Source: Alcaligenes endophyticus (lineage in GTDB: Bacteria; Pseudomonadota; Gammaproteobacteria; Burkholderiales; Burkholderiaceae_B). Taken from it: DNA of 64,000 nucleotides. The translations under genes were made by a program, and so were the position numbers. The notes beneath the pieces were generated by a model. The model was not told the origin of the DNA and did not search any database. It saw only the letters and a program-made list of their open reading frames with translations. The stretch spans positions 62,001 to 126,000 of the forward strand of contig NZ_JAPKND010000007.1 of NCBI RefSeq assembly GCF_026344035.1, given 5' to 3'. Below, piece after piece: positions 17,894 to 28,375 of this stretch; positions within the stretch are counted from its first letter, which is position 1; each line of letters begins with the position of its first letter.

Positions 17894-20227
17894 ATGGTAG
17901 AACTCACCATCGATGGCATTAAGGTAGAAGCCCCAGAGGGCAGCATGGTCATACAGGCTGCTCATAATGTTGGGGTCTATGTGCCGCACTTCTGTTATCA
18001 CAAAAAACTTAGCATCGCTGCTAACTGCCGCATGTGTCTGGTTGACGTGGAAAAAGCGCCGAAGCCTTTACCGGCTTGTGCTACTCCAGTTACCAACGGC
18101 ATGATCGTGCACACGCGCTCCGAAAAAGCGGTAGCCGCTCAAAAAAGCGTGATGGAGTTTCTGTTAATTAACCACCCCCTAGATTGCCCCGTGTGCGATC
18201 AGGGCGGGGAGTGTCAATTACAAGACTTAGCGGTTGGTTATGGCGCGGATGAATCGCGCTACAAAGAAGAAAAGCGTGTGGTCGCCGCTAAATCCATGGG
18301 GCCACTTATCTCCACCGATGCCATGCAGCGTTGCATTCACTGTACACGTTGTGTGCGCACCGGAGAAGAGATCGCTGGCGTACAAGAAGTGGGGATGTTG
18401 AACCGCGGAGAGCACGCGGAAATCACCACCTTTATTGGTCAAGCCGTTGAGTCCGAACTCTCCGGCAATATGATTGACGTTTGCCCCGTAGGGGCCCTGC
18501 TGTCCAAGCCGTTCCGCTTTAATGCGCGTACGTGGGAACTGGCTCGTCGTCGCAGCGTTAGCCCGCACGATAGCGTTGGTGCTAACTTAGTCATTCAAGC
18601 TAAGCAAGACAAAGTACTGCGCGTGGTGCCCTTCGAAAACGAAGAGGTGAACGAGTGCTGGATTAGCGACCGTGACCGTTTTTCTTACGAAGGCTTGTAC
18701 ACCGAAGATCGTTTAACCCACCCCATGATGCGTGATGATCAAGGCGAGTGGCGTGAGGCCTCTTGGAGCGATGCCCTACAACACGTGGTACATGCCACGA
18801 ATGCTGTACGGGAAAAGTTTGGCGCTGACCAACTAGCCTTTATTGGTAGCCCAAGCTCTACCGTTGAAGAGCTTGCTTTGTTGGCGCGTTTGGCCAGGGC
18901 TTTAGGTTCAGAAAACGTGGACTTTCGCTTGCGTCAAACCGACTCTCGTTTAGATTCAGTATTAAGTGGTACGCCTTGGCTAGGTATGCCGTTGACTGAA
19001 CTCAATGAGCTAGACCGTGTATTGGTTGTGGGCTCTTTCCTGCGTAAAGATCATCCCTTGATGGCGCAGCGTTTGCGTCAGGCGGTCAAACGTGGCGCTC
19101 AGGTGTCTTTTATTGACTCGGCGGCTGATAACCCCTTGTTTGCCGCAATTGAGGCACGCATTACGACTAAACCTAGCTTATTACCCACAGCCCTAGGCGA
19201 GGTATTGGTGGCGATTGCTCAGGCAAATGCCCAGCCTTTACCCGCTGGTTTTGATACGCTACAGGTTTCCGCTCAAGCCCAGCAAATTGCTGACAGCTTA
19301 CGTAGTGGTGAGCGTGTGGCAGTGTTGATCGGTAATATGGCTATCTCTTCGGATGTGGCCACAGAAATTCTGGCTAATGCGGCCGCCATTGCTCAAGCCG
19401 TGAACGCAAAGCTAGGCTTCCTGACGGCAGGGGCGAATACGGTGGGTGGATACTTGGCTGGCGCGGTGCCTGCCAAAGGTGGCCTGACAGCGGAACAAAT
19501 GTTGGCACAAACTCAACGTGCTTACTTTGTCCTGAATGTCGAGCCGGCCATGGATAGCGATTTAGGTGCCCGTGCGGTAGAAACCTTAAAAGCGTCCACG
19601 CTGGCAGTGGCTTTCACCTCTTATCGTTCTGCAGCGCAAGACTGGGCAGATGTCATGTTGCCTATTGCCCCCTTTACAGAAACCTCCGGCACATTCGTGA
19701 ATGCTGAGGGGCGGGTGCAAAGCTTTAAAGGTGCGGCGGCTCCGGTTGGCGACACACGACCAGCATGGAAAGTGTTGCGTGTGCTGGGTAACTTGTTTCA
19801 GCTCGATGGTTTCGATGACGAAACCTCTGAGTCAGTACGTGATTTAGTGATGGCGGCTGGCGTGGAGTCGCGTCTGTCTAACCAAATCAAGGGCGACCCA
19901 GTATTGAATCAAGTGGATGCTAACGCACTTGAGCGTGTGGCTGATGTGCCTATCTACCGTACGGATGCATTGGTACGTCGTTCAGAGCCCTTGCAGGCAA
20001 CGCCTGCCAGTGCACTACCGACAGCCCGTATGCACTCACAGCAGTTGCAAGCGTTAGGTCTATCAGATGGTGATCAGGTGCGTGTTCGTAGTGCGCAAGG
20101 CGAGATTGTCTTGCCAGCGCAGGCTGATGACACCGTGGCCCAATCAGCGGTTCGCATTGCATCGGCATTTCCTCAAACTGCCGCACTCGGCAGCGCTTTT
20201 GCGCCACTGACTGTGGAGCGTGCATAA
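17894..20227 (+). CDS. nuoG: NADH-quinone oxidoreductase subunit G
   Basis: This 75-kDa subunit carries several iron-sulfur clusters linking NuoF/E to NuoI. It has 777 residues. The N-terminal [2Fe-2S] ligands are C34, C45, C48 and C62. N5 uses H94, C98, C101 and C107, and N4 uses C147, C150, C153 and C197. The extra cluster N7 of E. coli and Thermus (CxxCxxxC) is missing: the aligned positions are S223, D226 and A230. The C-terminal molybdopterin oxidoreductase-like domain is catalytically vestigial, as in the whole family. It is separated by 1 base from nuoH. Confidence 0.97.
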   Translation: MVELTIDGIKVEAPEGSMVIQAAHNVGVYVPHFCYHKKLSIAANCRMCLVDVEKAPKPLPACATPVTNGMIVHTRSEKAVAAQKSVMEFLLINHPLDCPVCDQGGECQLQDLAVGYGADESRYKEEKRVVAAKSMGPLISTDAMQRCIHCTRCVRTGEEIAGVQEVGMLNRGEHAEITTFIGQAVESELSGNMIDVCPVGALLSKPFRFNARTWELARRRSVSPHDSVGANLVIQAKQDKVLRVVPFENEEVNECWISDRDRFSYEGLYTEDRLTHPMMRDDQGEWREASWSDALQHVVHATNAVREKFGADQLAFIGSPSSTVEELALLARLARALGSENVDFRLRQTDSRLDSVLSGTPWLGMPLTELNELDRVLVVGSFLRKDHPLMAQRLRQAVKRGAQVSFIDSAADNPLFAAIEARITTKPSLLPTALGEVLVAIAQANAQPLPAGFDTLQVSAQAQQIADSLRSGERVAVLIGNMAISSDVATEILANAAAIAQAVNAKLGFLTAGANTVGGYLAGAVPAKGGLTAEQMLAQTQRAYFVLNVEPAMDSDLGARAVETLKASTLAVAFTSYRSAAQDWADVMLPIAPFTETSGTFVNAEGRVQSFKGAAAPVGDTRPAWKVLRVLGNLFQLDGFDDETSESVRDLVMAAGVESRLSNQIKGDPVLNQVDANALERVADVPIYRTDALVRRSEPLQATPASALPTARMHSQQLQALGLSDGDQVRVRSAQGEIVLPAQADDTVAQSAVRIASAFPQTAALGSAFAPLTVERA

Positions 20228-20228
20228 C

Positions 20229-21302
20229 ATGGATATCTTATCTACTATTCAGGCTTTTGGTACGGATCTGATCGGCCCCACCGCATGGTATGTGGTGTGG
20301 ACGCTGATTAAAATCGTCGTGATTGCTGTGCCTATCATTCTCTGCGTGGCTTACCTCACGTATTGGGAACGTAAAATGATTGGTTTCATGCACGTTCGTC
20401 TTGGCCCAACTCGTGTGGGTCCGCGCGGTTTGCTACAGCCATTTGCTGACGTGTTTAAGCTCTTAACCAAAGAGTTGATCATTCCGGCTAAGTCCAATAA
20501 AACGCTGTATTTGTTGGCACCTGTGGTCACCTTAATGCCCGCGTTAGCAGCATGGGCTGTGATTCCATTTGGTCCTGACGTAGTTCTTGCAGACGTGAAT
20601 GCTGGTCTGTTATATGTGTTAGCGATTAGCTCGTTGGGTGTGTATGGTGTGGTGGTTGCAGGCTGGGCCTCTAACTCTAAATACGCCTTACTGGGTGGTT
20701 TGCGTGCAGCGGCTCAGGTCTTGTCTTACGAGCTAGCCATTGGCTTTGTCTTGATTACTGTGTTGTTGGTGTCGGGGACCTTAAACCTGTCTGGCATCGT
20801 GGTAGGTCAAACTCAAGGTTATTTCGCCGATAAAGGCTTGAACTTCCTCTCATGGAACTGGTTGCCGCTTTTACCCTTATTCGTGGTGTATGTGGTGTCT
20901 GCGGTCGCAGAAACCAACCGTCACCCCTTTGACGTAGTGGAAGGCGAGTCCGAGATTGTTGCAGGCCCCATGGTTGAGTACTCTGGAATGGGATTTGCTC
21001 TGTTTTTCTTGGGCGAATACGCCAACATGATTATGTTGTCGGCATTGGCATCCATCATGTTCTTGGGGGGGTGGACGCCAGTGGTAGAGTTTGCACCCTT
21101 TACTTGGATTCCAGGTTGGTTGTGGCTGGGGCTAAAAACCTTTGTCGTCGTCTCCATGTTTGTTTGGTTCCGCGCGACATTCCCACGCTATCGTTATGAC
21201 CAGATTATGCGTCTGGGCTGGAAGGTGTTCATCCCTTTAACGGGTGTGTGGCTGTTGATCGTGGCGATTTGGATGCAAACGCCATTGAACATCTGGCAAT
21301 AA
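20229..21302 (+). CDS. nuoH: NADH-quinone oxidoreductase subunit H
   Basis: This membrane subunit couples the quinone site to the proton channel. The 357 residues have about eight transmembrane helices. Conserved loops are [20 protein letters not shown] and [20 protein letters not shown], whose Glu/Asp residues line the E-channel. ATG 20229 starts one base after the nuoG stop. An in-frame GTG at 20220 overlaps nuoG and is less likely. Confidence 0.97.
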   Translation: MDILSTIQAFGTDLIGPTAWYVVWTLIKIVVIAVPIILCVAYLTYWERKMIGFMHVRLGPTRVGPRGLLQPFADVFKLLTKELIIPAKSNKTLYLLAPVVTLMPALAAWAVIPFGPDVVLADVNAGLLYVLAISSLGVYGVVVAGWASNSKYALLGGLRAAAQVLSYELAIGFVLITVLLVSGTLNLSGIVVGQTQGYFADKGLNFLSWNWLPLLPLFVVYVVSAVAETNRHPFDVVEGESEIVAGPMVEYSGMGFALFFLGEYANMIMLSALASIMFLGGWTPVVEFAPFTWIPGWLWLGLKTFVVVSMFVWFRATFPRYRYDQIMRLGWKVFIPLTGVWLLIVAIWMQTPLNIWQ

Positions 21303-21319
21303 GGCACAGGGGCTAAATT

Positions 21320-21808
21320 ATGGAAGCAATCAAAGATTTCTTCGGCAGTTTGCTGCTGACCGAAATGCTCAAAGGCATGCGCCTTACCGGCAAATATTTT
21401 TTCAAGCGCAAAATTACGTTGCGCTACCCAATGGAGAAAACACCAACCTCGGCACGTTTCCGCGGCTTGCATGCCTTACGTCGCTACCCCAACGGGGAAG
21501 AGCGCTGTATTGCCTGTAAGCTTTGCGAGTCCGTGTGTCCAGCTTTGGCGATTTCCATTGAGTCGGCAGAACGTGAAGATGGTACACGCCGCACTACGCG
21601 TTATGACATTGATCTCACCAAATGCATTTTCTGTGGCTTTTGTGAAGAAAGCTGTCCCGTTGACTCTATTGTGGAAACTCATATTCATGAGTATCACGGT
21701 GAGAAGCGAGGCGATCTGTACTTCACCAAAGACATGTTGCTAGCGGTAGGTGATCGTTATGAAACTGAAATCGCCCGTCGTCGTGCCGAAGACGCACCGT
21801 ATCGTTAA
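21320..21808 (+). CDS. nuoI: NADH-quinone oxidoreductase subunit I
   Basis: This is a ferredoxin-like peripheral subunit with two [4Fe-4S] clusters, N6a and N6b, between NuoG and NuoB. The motifs are [12 protein letters not shown] and [12 protein letters not shown]. The 162-residue protein begins with an amphipathic helix that docks to the membrane arm. It is followed by nuoJ after 18 bases. Confidence 0.98.
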   Translation: MEAIKDFFGSLLLTEMLKGMRLTGKYFFKRKITLRYPMEKTPTSARFRGLHALRRYPNGEERCIACKLCESVCPALAISIESAEREDGTRRTTRYDIDLTKCIFCGFCEESCPVDSIVETHIHEYHGEKRGDLYFTKDMLLAVGDRYETEIARRRAEDAPYR

Positions 21809-21826
21809 GGCCGGAGTACGTTAATT

Positions 21827-22459
21827 ATGTTATTTACTACTGTGCTGTTTTATGTGCTCTCACTGATACTGGTGATTGCTGCGTTCCGTGTGGTCACGGC
21901 GCGTAGTCCCGTTACTGCGGTGTTGCACTTGATTTTGGCTTTTTTTACCGCCGCGATGGTGTGGATGACGACGGGTGCAGAGTTCCTCTCTTTGCTCTTG
22001 GTCGTGGTTTACGTGGGCGCCGTGATGGTGATGTTCTTGTTTGTCATCATGATGCTTGATGTGCGCGAGGAAAGCGTACCCAACAAGTTCAAACCCTATA
22101 TGCCTATGAGTCTCATCATAGGCATAGTTATGGTTTTGGAAATGGGCTTTGTACTGACTAATACTTGGTACCATGCTGGCCCTGCTGCGCCAGTGGCGGC
22201 CGACTACAACAATACGCTTGCTATTGGTGTGCTGATGTATACCGACTATGTCTTGGCGGTATTGGTAGGCGGTATTGTGTTGTTGGTGGGTATGGTGTCT
22301 GCTATTGCCCTGACGCTACGTAAGCGTACTGACGTTATTCGTACTAACTCTAGTCAACAAGTACGGGTACGTGCTAAGGATCGTTTGCGCATGGTCAATA
22401 TCGCTTCTCAGACTGAGCAGCCAGCCAAGGCTGACAATACCATACCGGGAGACAACTGA
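21827..22459 (+). CDS. nuoJ: NADH-quinone oxidoreductase subunit J
   Basis: This membrane subunit of the proton pathway has five predicted helices. The conserved third helix includes [19 protein letters not shown], with the pi-bulge region. At 210 residues it is longer than E. coli NuoJ (184), with a hydrophilic C-terminal tail. The stop TGA overlaps the nuoK ATG by one base. Confidence 0.95.
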   Translation: MLFTTVLFYVLSLILVIAAFRVVTARSPVTAVLHLILAFFTAAMVWMTTGAEFLSLLLVVVYVGAVMVMFLFVIMMLDVREESVPNKFKPYMPMSLIIGIVMVLEMGFVLTNTWYHAGPAAPVAADYNNTLAIGVLMYTDYVLAVLVGGIVLLVGMVSAIALTLRKRTDVIRTNSSQQVRVRAKDRLRMVNIASQTEQPAKADNTIPGDN

Positions 22460-22770
22460 TGATGACGCTTACTCTTGCGCACTATCTGGTCTTAGGTGCG
22501 ATTCTGTTCACAATTGGTCTGCTAGGTTTCTTTATGAACCGGCGCAACCTGATCATTTTATTGATGTCGGTAGAATTGATTTTGCTTTCTGCCAACATTA
22601 ACTTCGTCGCCTTTTCTACCTGGTTTGGTGATACGGCGGGTCAGCTGTTTGTTTTCTTCGTCCTGACAGTCGCTGCAGCGGAAGCTGCTATCGGTCTGGC
22701 TATATTGGTCTTGCTCTTCCGTAGCTTAAACAAGATCAATGTTGACGATCTAGACCAGCTCAAGGGTTGA
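22459..22770 (+). CDS. nuoK: NADH-quinone oxidoreductase subunit K
   Basis: This small three-helix membrane subunit bears the two conserved membrane glutamates of the proton path (in [14 protein letters not shown] and [11 protein letters not shown]). It has 103 residues from ATG 22459, or 102 from the adjacent ATG 22462. Overlap with the nuoJ stop implies translational coupling. Confidence 0.97.
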   Translation: MMTLTLAHYLVLGAILFTIGLLGFFMNRRNLIILLMSVELILLSANINFVAFSTWFGDTAGQLFVFFVLTVAAAEAAIGLAILVLLFRSLNKINVDDLDQLKG

Positions 22771-22785
22771 TGGGATAGCAGAACA

Positions 22786-24780
22786 ATGAACTCCATAAAT
22801 CTATATTTAACAGTTGCTTTGGCTCCCTTAGTGGGTGCCTTGCTTTCGGGGTTGTTCGGTACGGGCTTTCTAGCTCGTATTGTGAGCAAAACCGGAGCAC
22901 ATTTAATTACTATCGCGGGCGTACTGATTTCCTTTATTGGTTCAGTCATGGTGTTGTTCCAAGTGTTAGATGGCCACACCTTTAACGGTGCGGTCTACAC
23001 ATGGATTACCATCGGTAATGTGCAATGGGATATCGGCTTTCTCATTGATCAACTGACCGCGTTGATGATGGTTGTTGTGACTTCCGTGTCGCTAATGGTG
23101 CATATCTACACCATTGGCTACATGCGTGACGATCCCGGCTATCAGCGCTTTTTCTCTTATATCTCGCTGTTTACCTTTTCGATGTTGATGCTGGTCATGT
23201 CTAACAACATGTTGCAGCTATTTTTCGGCTGGGAAGCAGTAGGTCTAGTGTCTTATTTGCTGATTGGCTTCTGGTTCGAGCGTAAAACGGCCATTTTCGC
23301 CAATATGAAAGCCTTCTTGGTCAACCGCGTGGGTGACTTCGGTTTTGCGCTAGGTATCGGTTTGTTGTACGCCTACACAGGCTCAATGAACTACAGTGAT
23401 GTCTTTGCAAAGGTTCAAGAGCTCAGCACTCTGACTTTCCCCGGCACCGACTGGCAACTATTAACAGTGGCTTCGATTGCTCTGTTTATTGGAGCTATGG
23501 GTAAATCGGCGCAAGTACCTTTGCATAGCTGGTTGCCTGACTCCATGGAAGGTCCTACACCTATTTCCGCATTAATTCACGCGGCAACGATGGTGACAGC
23601 GGGTATCTTTATGGTGTCACGCTTCTCGCCTGTTTTTGAACAGTCGTCGACTGCGTTGTCTTTCATTATGATTATTGGTGCCACAGGGGCTCTGTTCCTA
23701 GGTTTGCTGGGCATTATTCAAAATGACGTCAAGCGCGTGATTGCCTACTCTACCTTGTCTCAGTTGGGATACATGACCGTCGCTTTGGGTGCTTCAGCAT
23801 ACTCGGCAGCTATCTTTCACCTGATGACTCACGCGTTCTTTAAAGCCTTGCTGTTCTTGGGCGCAGGTTCCGTAATTATCGGTATGCACCACGATCAAGA
23901 CATCCGTAATATGGGTGGCTTGCGCAAGTACATGCCTGTTACTTGGTTTACCTTTTTGATCGGTACTTTGGCTTTGGTTGGAACGCCATTTTTCTCGGGC
24001 TTTTACTCCAAAGAAAGCATTATTGAGGCTGCTGGAGCCGCTCAGGTTTGGGGCGCTGGTTATGCGTATTACGCTACCCTCATCGGTGTATTTGTTACCT
24101 CCTTGTATTCTTTCCGTTTATATTTCCTGGTATTCCATGGGCAAGAGCGCTTCCGCAATGTGAAGCATGACGATGCACATGATCACCATGAGCACGGTGG
24201 TGATCCTAAAGAATCTCCTTGGGTAGTCACTCTGCCTTTGGTGTTGCTGGCCATACCGTCTGTTTTTGCAGGAGTCTGGTTTGTAGATCCTCTGCTATTC
24301 GGTAACTACTTCCACGGCATCATTGAAGTATTGCCTGATCACCCGGCCATGGCTGTGTTGGCTGAGCACTGGACTAACTGGTTTGATTACGGTGTGCATG
24401 GCTTTGTCACGGTACCATTTTGGCTGATGATTGCTGGTATGGTGGTCGCTGCTTACATGTACTTGGTGAATCCCGCTGTACCAGCTGCTTTCAAGCGCAA
24501 CTTTGCTTTCCTGTATCGCATCATGGAAAACAAATACTATGCTGACTGGTTCAATGAACAGGTTCTTGCCCGTGGTGCTCGCTGCTTGGGTACAGGCCTG
24601 TGGAAAGGGGCTGACCGTGGCTTGATTGATGGCTTATTGGTCAATGGTAGTGCGCGAGTAGTGGGCATGATCGCGGCAGTGAGTCGCCATCTGCAAACTG
24701 GCTACATCTACCACTATGCCCTAGCCATGATTCTGGGTATCTTGGTCCTCTTAACCTTTTTTGTACTGACGGTTCAGTAA
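22786..24780 (+). CDS. nuoL: NADH-quinone oxidoreductase subunit L
   Basis: This is the distal antiporter-like proton-pumping subunit with the long lateral helix. The 664-residue protein shows FFGWEAVGLVSYLLIGFW with the essential Glu, GKSAQVPLHSWLPDSMEGPTPISALIHAATMV with the Lys and His residues, and FFSGFYSKE. A loop near residues 458-480 is rich in His and Asp (HDDAHDHHEHGG), as in related betaproteobacteria. The stop TAA overlaps the nuoM ATG by one base. Confidence 0.98.
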   Translation: MNSINLYLTVALAPLVGALLSGLFGTGFLARIVSKTGAHLITIAGVLISFIGSVMVLFQVLDGHTFNGAVYTWITIGNVQWDIGFLIDQLTALMMVVVTSVSLMVHIYTIGYMRDDPGYQRFFSYISLFTFSMLMLVMSNNMLQLFFGWEAVGLVSYLLIGFWFERKTAIFANMKAFLVNRVGDFGFALGIGLLYAYTGSMNYSDVFAKVQELSTLTFPGTDWQLLTVASIALFIGAMGKSAQVPLHSWLPDSMEGPTPISALIHAATMVTAGIFMVSRFSPVFEQSSTALSFIMIIGATGALFLGLLGIIQNDVKRVIAYSTLSQLGYMTVALGASAYSAAIFHLMTHAFFKALLFLGAGSVIIGMHHDQDIRNMGGLRKYMPVTWFTFLIGTLALVGTPFFSGFYSKESIIEAAGAAQVWGAGYAYYATLIGVFVTSLYSFRLYFLVFHGQERFRNVKHDDAHDHHEHGGDPKESPWVVTLPLVLLAIPSVFAGVWFVDPLLFGNYFHGIIEVLPDHPAMAVLAEHWTNWFDYGVHGFVTVPFWLMIAGMVVAAYMYLVNPAVPAAFKRNFAFLYRIMENKYYADWFNEQVLARGARCLGTGLWKGADRGLIDGLLVNGSARVVGMIAAVSRHLQTGYIYHYALAMILGILVLLTFFVLTVQ

Positions 24781-26279
24781 TGGCTAGCGATATGGCGTCT
24801 TCTACTCTTCCTTGGTTAACGCTGGCGATTTTTGTTCCTATTGTCGCTGGTTTGCTAGTGCTGGCTCTGGGGCGCGATGATCGCCCCGAGTTCACCCGCT
24901 GGCTGTCCCTGTTAGGCTCTATAGCGGGCCTACTGGTAACTATTCCTTTGTATACAGGGTTTGATAACTCGACGGCAGCGATGCAGTTCGAGGAAAAAAC
25001 TTCCTGGATTTCGGCTTTTAATGTTAATTACCATTTGGGTATCGATGGTATATCCCTGTGGTTTGTATTACTGACTGCGTTCATCACGATTATCGTCGTG
25101 TTAGCCGGTTGGGAAGTGATTAAGAACCGGGTAGCCCAGTACATGGGGGCTTTCCTTATACTGTCAGGTTTGATGGTTGGGGTATTTAGCTCACTGGACG
25201 GTTTGCTGTTTTACGTGTTCTTTGAAGCCACTTTGATCCCCATGTATTTAATTATTGGGGTCTGGGGCGGACCGAACCGCGTTTACGCAGCATTCAAGTT
25301 CTTCCTATATACCTTGTTAGGTTCCTTGTTGACACTGATTGCCTTCATTTATCTATGGAATGTGTCCGGCGGTACGTTCGACATCTTGACTTGGCATGAC
25401 GTGAAGCTGGGCTACACACCACAGATACTGATCTTTATCGCTTTGCTGATGGCTTTTGCGGTCAAAGTGCCTATGTGGCCGGTGCACACATGGTTGCCTG
25501 ATGCCCACGTGGAAGCTCCTACAGGCGGTTCAGTTGTTTTGGCAGCCATTATGCTGAAGCTAGGTGCTTACGGTTTCCTTCGCTTCTCGCTACCCATTGT
25601 TCCTGACGCAGCTCAGAACCTATCAGTATTTATGATTACCCTGTCGTTGATTGCGGTGATCTATATCGGATTGGTTGCTATTGTTCAAGACGATATGAAA
25701 AAACTGGTGGCCTATTCTTCGGTCGCCCACATGGGTTTTGTCACGCTAGGCTTTTTCCTGTTCAACGTAACGGGATTGGAAGGCGCCATTATGCAGATGA
25801 TCTCGCACGGTTTTGTATCGGGTGCGATGTTCTTGTGTATAGGGGTGCTCTACGACCGTATGCATAGTCGCGAGATCGCCGATTACGGTGGTGTCGTGAA
25901 GGTTATGCCGCGCTTCGTGACCTTTTTCGTCTTGTTCTCTATGGCAAACTGTGGCTTGCCCGGTACCAGTGGTTTTATCGGTGAGTTCACCGTCATCATG
26001 GGTGCTGTGGAGTACAACTTTTGGGTCGGTTTATTGACCGCTACTGCTCTGATCACTGGTGCTTCTTACTCACTGTGGATGCTCAAACGCGTGGCCTTTG
26101 GCCCGATAGAGAATCCTCAAGTGGCTGCCATGAGTGATTTGTCTGGTCGCGAGTTCTTTATCCTGAGTGTTATGGCTATCGCTGTGTTGTATATGGGTAT
26201 TTATCCAAAGCCGTTTACCGAAGTCATGCACGTTTCGGTCGAAGCGTTGCTGCAACACGTCTCCGTCTCGAAACTGTAG
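24780..26279 (+). CDS. nuoM: NADH-quinone oxidoreductase subunit M
   Basis: This antiporter-like proton-pumping membrane subunit has 499 residues and about 14 helices. The essential Glu lies in FYVFFEATLIPMYLIIG, and the Lys/His region in AVKVPMWPVHTWLPDAHVEAP. The start codon overlaps the nuoL stop by one base, so the two are probably translated together. Confidence 0.98.
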   Translation: MASDMASSTLPWLTLAIFVPIVAGLLVLALGRDDRPEFTRWLSLLGSIAGLLVTIPLYTGFDNSTAAMQFEEKTSWISAFNVNYHLGIDGISLWFVLLTAFITIIVVLAGWEVIKNRVAQYMGAFLILSGLMVGVFSSLDGLLFYVFFEATLIPMYLIIGVWGGPNRVYAAFKFFLYTLLGSLLTLIAFIYLWNVSGGTFDILTWHDVKLGYTPQILIFIALLMAFAVKVPMWPVHTWLPDAHVEAPTGGSVVLAAIMLKLGAYGFLRFSLPIVPDAAQNLSVFMITLSLIAVIYIGLVAIVQDDMKKLVAYSSVAHMGFVTLGFFLFNVTGLEGAIMQMISHGFVSGAMFLCIGVLYDRMHSREIADYGGVVKVMPRFVTFFVLFSMANCGLPGTSGFIGEFTVIMGAVEYNFWVGLLTATALITGASYSLWMLKRVAFGPIENPQVAAMSDLSGREFFILSVMAIAVLYMGIYPKPFTEVMHVSVEALLQHVSVSKL

Positions 26280-26291
26280 GCCCTAAACATT

Positions 26292-27773
26292 ATGGAAAAT
26301 TCATTCAACTTTGTCCTGGCACTGCCTGAGATCCTGTTGTTGATCTTAGCCTCGGGTGTGCTGGTTTTTGATGCCTTCAGCCAACATGCGAAACGTGATA
26401 GTACTTTCGCATTGACGCTTATTACTTTAGTGGTGGTTGCGCTTAGTGTGTTGTGGCAATGGTCGAGCAACATGAATGGCGTCACTTTTGGTGGCCTGTT
26501 CGTTGTCGACTCACTGTCCCATTTCCTTAAGCTACTTTCTTGTATTGCCGTAGCGGTCACGTTGATCTATGGTCGCGAATACGCCTTTCAGCGTGACATG
26601 CTAAGCCGTGGCGGCGAGTTGTACTCGTTGACATTGATGGCCTTGCTAGGCCAGATGCTGATGATTTCAGCAGGCAGCATGCTGATGGTGTATTTGGGCG
26701 TCGAGCTGATGTCCTTTGCCGCCTATGCTTTGGTCGCTTTGCGTCGTGATCACCGCGAGTCAATTGAAGCGGCGATGAAGTACTTCGTATTGGGTGCCTT
26801 GGCCTCAGGTGTATTGCTTTACGGTATGTCCATGATTTATGGTGCTACCGGCGAATTAGACCTAGGTAAAATTGCTGAAGTCATTCGAGCAGGTGAGGCG
26901 CAGCGCTTAGCGTTGGTATTTGGTGTGGTGTTTGTAGTGTCTGGCTTGGCTTTCAAACTGACCGCAGCACCCTACCATATGTGGACTCCTGACGTTTACC
27001 AAGGGTCGCCCACTACTGTTACGCTGGTTATCGGTGCTGCTCCTAAACTTGCTGCCTTTGCTATTGCTTTGCGCTTCTTGGTGGAAGCCTTGCATGGTGT
27101 GGCGATAGACTGGCAGCCTATGTTGATGCTGATGGCGATTGCTTCCCTTTTAATCGGGAACTTAACCGCTATCATGCAGACTAACCTGAAGCGTATGCTA
27201 GCTTACTCCACCATTTCGCACATGGGCTTTGTGTTCTTAGGCCTAATGTCTGGAGTGCTGTCGGTGGGGGAAAACAACGTTCAGGCTTACGGCGCATCTT
27301 TGTTTTACGTAGTGATATACGTATTAACCACATTAAGTACGTTCGGTTTGATTTTACTTTTGAGCCGTAAAGACTTTGAATGTGAAAATATTGATGACCT
27401 TAAAGGGCTGAATCGTCAGCATCCGGGCTTTGCGCTAGTATGGTTGCTGTCCATGTTCTCGTTGGCCGGTATTCCTCCTATGGCTGGGTTTGCTGCTAAA
27501 TTAAGCGTACTGCAAGCGGTGGTCTCATCAGGGTATATCTGGTTGGCAGTGTTTGCCGTCATTATGTCCCTGATTGGCGCTTTTTATTACTTGCGTGTAG
27601 TGAAAGTGATTTATTTTGACGAGCCTCAAGGTGCAGTACAGCCAGTTCAGGCCAGTCTCTTAGCACGTGCTTTAATGGTATTGAATGGTGCCTTGATCTT
27701 GGTGATTGGTATGTTTCCGAACTACCTCATGGAACTGTGCATCAAAGTCATTGAAGCGTCACTGCAGTTTTAA
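26292..27773 (+). CDS. nuoN: NADH-quinone oxidoreductase subunit N
   Basis: This is the third antiporter-like proton-pumping subunit, next to NuoK. It has 493 residues with about 14 helices. The conserved Glu is in [17 protein letters not shown], with lysines in [21 protein letters not shown] and the [16 protein letters not shown] helix. It ends the canonical A-to-N series. A DUF2818 gene begins only 12 bases later. Confidence 0.98.
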   Translation: MENSFNFVLALPEILLLILASGVLVFDAFSQHAKRDSTFALTLITLVVVALSVLWQWSSNMNGVTFGGLFVVDSLSHFLKLLSCIAVAVTLIYGREYAFQRDMLSRGGELYSLTLMALLGQMLMISAGSMLMVYLGVELMSFAAYALVALRRDHRESIEAAMKYFVLGALASGVLLYGMSMIYGATGELDLGKIAEVIRAGEAQRLALVFGVVFVVSGLAFKLTAAPYHMWTPDVYQGSPTTVTLVIGAAPKLAAFAIALRFLVEALHGVAIDWQPMLMLMAIASLLIGNLTAIMQTNLKRMLAYSTISHMGFVFLGLMSGVLSVGENNVQAYGASLFYVVIYVLTTLSTFGLILLLSRKDFECENIDDLKGLNRQHPGFALVWLLSMFSLAGIPPMAGFAAKLSVLQAVVSSGYIWLAVFAVIMSLIGAFYYLRVVKVIYFDEPQGAVQPVQASLLARALMVLNGALILVIGMFPNYLMELCIKVIEASLQF

Positions 27774-27785
27774 TTGAGTTTTTAC

Positions 27786-28322
27786 ATGAGTCAGACTTTC
27801 TCCGTTTATTTGCTGATTGCCTTAGCGTTATGCGTAGCCAATTTGCCCTTTGTGATAGAGAAGCCTTTTTTGCTTTTACCTTGGTCACAGAAAGGGGAAA
27901 GTCCTCGACCCATGTGGGTTCAGTTTTTTATCGGTGTATTGTTTTTCTGTGTTTTAGCTTTTTTGGTTTGGGTCATACTATCGTACTTGGGAAGCTTAAG
28001 CGGTTTGTTAGCGAACTCGTCCGCTGAGTTCATGATTAAACTGTTGCTGGCCTTGTTCAGTGCTAGCCTCTTAATGTCTTTACCAGGGTGGTTATCAAAG
28101 CAGCAGAAAGTACAGAAGAACTTATTTATTCGTTTACTGGAAGTACTGGTTTTTTATTGTTTAGTCGGTGCATTGGGCTTTGCTTTTGAAAGCCATATAG
28201 GTAATCGTTTTCCTCAAAACTGGGAATTCTATGTCATTACTTTGTGTCTGTTTTTGGTCATGGCATACCCCGGCTTTGTGTACCGCTATTTGATGCGCCA
28301 TCCAAAAGGTAAGTTTGAATAA
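27786..28322 (+). CDS. DUF2818 family membrane protein at the end of the nuo operon
   Basis: This is a small inner-membrane protein of unknown function that follows nuoN in many betaproteobacteria. It has 178 residues with about five hydrophobic segments. The N-terminal segment SVYLLIALALCVANLPFV and the C-terminal segment NWEFYVITLCLFLVMAYPGFVYRY are the recognisable family parts. The region between them makes it longer than the roughly 100-residue members I know of. ATG 27786 was chosen over the TTG at 27774 next to the nuoN stop. Its position suggests a role in complex I assembly or stability, which is inference. Confidence 0.75.
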   Translation: MSQTFSVYLLIALALCVANLPFVIEKPFLLLPWSQKGESPRPMWVQFFIGVLFFCVLAFLVWVILSYLGSLSGLLANSSAEFMIKLLLALFSASLLMSLPGWLSKQQKVQKNLFIRLLEVLVFYCLVGALGFAFESHIGNRFPQNWEFYVITLCLFLVMAYPGFVYRYLMRHPKGKFE

Positions 28323-28330
28323 GTGCACTG

Positions 28331-28366
28331 AAAAAATAGCCGCTCCAATGAGCGGCTATTTTTTTA
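28331..28366. terminator. Bidirectional terminator closing the nuo operon
   Basis: AAATAGCCGCT and AGCGGCTATTT form an 11-bp perfect hairpin with an A-run on the left and a T-run on the right. It serves the nuo operon on the plus strand and the nitronate monooxygenase gene on the minus strand. Confidence 0.92.
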
Positions 28367-28375
28367 TCTTGACCT

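Noticed and set aside
24140-24200. His-rich segment in NuoL as a metal-binding novelty
   Set aside because: The loop HDDAHDHHEHGG is striking, but similar His-rich loops occur in NuoL of related betaproteobacteria as far as I know, so I did not list it as a finding.
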